Positions 63,260 through 64,000 of a DNA stretch of 64,000 nucleotides are shown here, piece after piece; the first letter of the stretch is position 1; every line of letters begins with the position of its first letter. The position numbers and the translations under genes are program-made. The stretch covers positions 14,628,747 to 14,692,746 of the forward strand of contig NC_091293.1 of the NCBI RefSeq assembly GCF_038502225.1, in the 5' to 3' direction. Below the pieces are notes generated by a model. That model was not told the origin of the DNA, made no database searches, and saw only the letters and a list, made by a program, of their open reading frames with translations. The stretch is from Cherax quadricarinatus (taxonomy: Eukaryota; Arthropoda; Malacostraca; Decapoda; Parastacidae).

Positions 63260-63921
63260 CTAGATCCTTTGCCTTCTGTACGTTTTCCATTCTCTAGTGC
63301 ACTTAGTTTTTGCCTCCCTACACCTTCGGGTAAACCAAGCACCCGTTCTGATCTTCCCATTATTTCCATTGCCCTTGGGAACAAACCTTTCCTTTGCCTC
63401 CTTGAATTTTGTTGTTAAGTAATCCATCATTTCATTTATTTTCCTACCAATTCTCTTTCTCACCTTACCTCCTGCAGGAAGTTCCTCATACCTGTGTAGT
63501 CCCCCTTTTGTAGTTTGGCTTCTCCCATTCTACTCCTGTTACCCTCTGTACTTGCAACTCTATGCATTCAAAGCTCAGAACCGCATGATTACTAGCTCCA
63601 AGGGGCCTTTCATATGTGATATCCTCAGTATCTGGGCTACTCAGGGTGAACACGAGGTCCAGTCTTGCTCTCTCTGGTAGTGTCCCTAACATGATGATGA
63701 ATGAGGTTTTACAGTTCCACATCCATCATCATGGGTCTCCATGTTTCGTGATCCCCATGTAGCTCCAGGTTTCCCCAATCACTCTCCCTGTGGTTGAAAT
63801 GGCCCATAACCAGTAACTTTGCTCTACTCGAGTGAGCCCTTCTGGCCACCTCAGCTAGTGTGTCCACCATTGCTCTCTTCATATTCCTCTCTTGACCTCC
63901 TGCAGTTCTGTGGTGGGTCAT
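63260..63921 (-). pseudogene. LINE copy 3 endonuclease C-terminal part and linker
   Basis: LLVMGHFNHRESDWGNLEL (63921-63709) matches the endonuclease block L-x-M-G-D-F-N, with His for Asp. Then RARLDLVFTLSSPDTEDITY and PLGASNHAVLSFE (63722-63486), where SNH stands in place of SDH, so two catalytic positions are changed. The linker (63463-63260) has RFVPKGNGNNGKIRTGAWFT. Confidence 0.85.
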
Positions 63922-64000
63922 GCATCACTGCAATAACTTCCTTATGTCTCTCAGACTGAATTGTACCTACTATGTAATCCCTTTCTCCACTCTCATTCAT

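Larger units (their letters stand above)
62098..64000 (-). mobile_element. CR1/L2-group LINE, copy 3, running off the window
   Basis: Same family as 13455-16888. In minus-strand order: endonuclease (63921-63486), linker (63463-63260), RT (62916 to about 62230). Its left edge is inside the RT, with a partial tandem duplication (62098-62193 against 62194-62310, both starting GTAGTCCTGCCTGATCCTCA). It continues past 64000. Confidence 0.88.

Overview
This is eukaryotic, repeat-dominated DNA with no host gene I can support. The mix of elements points to a decapod crustacean, probably crayfish-like: Penelope-like elements with GIY-YIG endonucleases, CR1 LINEs with an esterase ORF1, Tx1 and BEL/Pao elements, long (TA)n, (CT)n and (GT)n runs, and LINE 3' ends joined to (CA)n. 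The species guess rests on recall of decapod repeats and is unverified.

Layout. 1-12831 is one array of a 24-bp satellite (about 535 units). 13455-16888 is a stack of five 5'-truncated copies of one CR1/L2-group LINE, all on the minus strand. Microsatellites follow to 17479, then a 5'-truncated Penelope-like element (PLE) with inverted terminal repeats (17521-18896). A TA-flanked MITE split by a tRNA-derived SINE lies at 19023-19530. 19530-27505 is a nested pair of CR1 LINEs: CR1-B (22339-26333) sits inside the endonuclease region of CR1-A. 27527-29261 is a mosaic of (TA)n, 388-bp MITEs and PLE ends. 29262-35290 holds three degraded retroelements of different families. 35633-37990 has five more MITE copies, two of them an inverted pair, with (TA)n spacers. 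37991-51990 is a Tx1-like LINE (poly-A end on the left, minus strand) split by a young, apparently intact BEL/Pao LTR retrotransposon (41775-50000; two 1052-bp LTRs, 5-bp target duplication, one 1761-codon gag-pol frame). 52989-57362 contains LINE and SINE fragments, a 246-bp foldback element and two PLEs lying tail to tail. 57363-62097 is a decayed Ty3/gypsy-related element whose integrase precedes the reverse transcriptase, the order known from Gmr1-like elements. 62098-64000 is a further copy of the stacked LINE family, running off the window.

How it fits together. Junctions give a partial insertion history: CR1-B went into CR1-A, BEL went into Tx1, the Tx1 poly-A end abuts a truncated MITE, and a SINE lies within a MITE. 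Several families end at their own simple repeat: the MITE and the PLEs at (TA)n, the stacked LINE at (CA)n, CR1 at TTCTTATG octamers. Of all elements here, only the BEL gag-pol frame looks uninterrupted; the others carry stops, frameshifts, truncations or lost catalytic residues.
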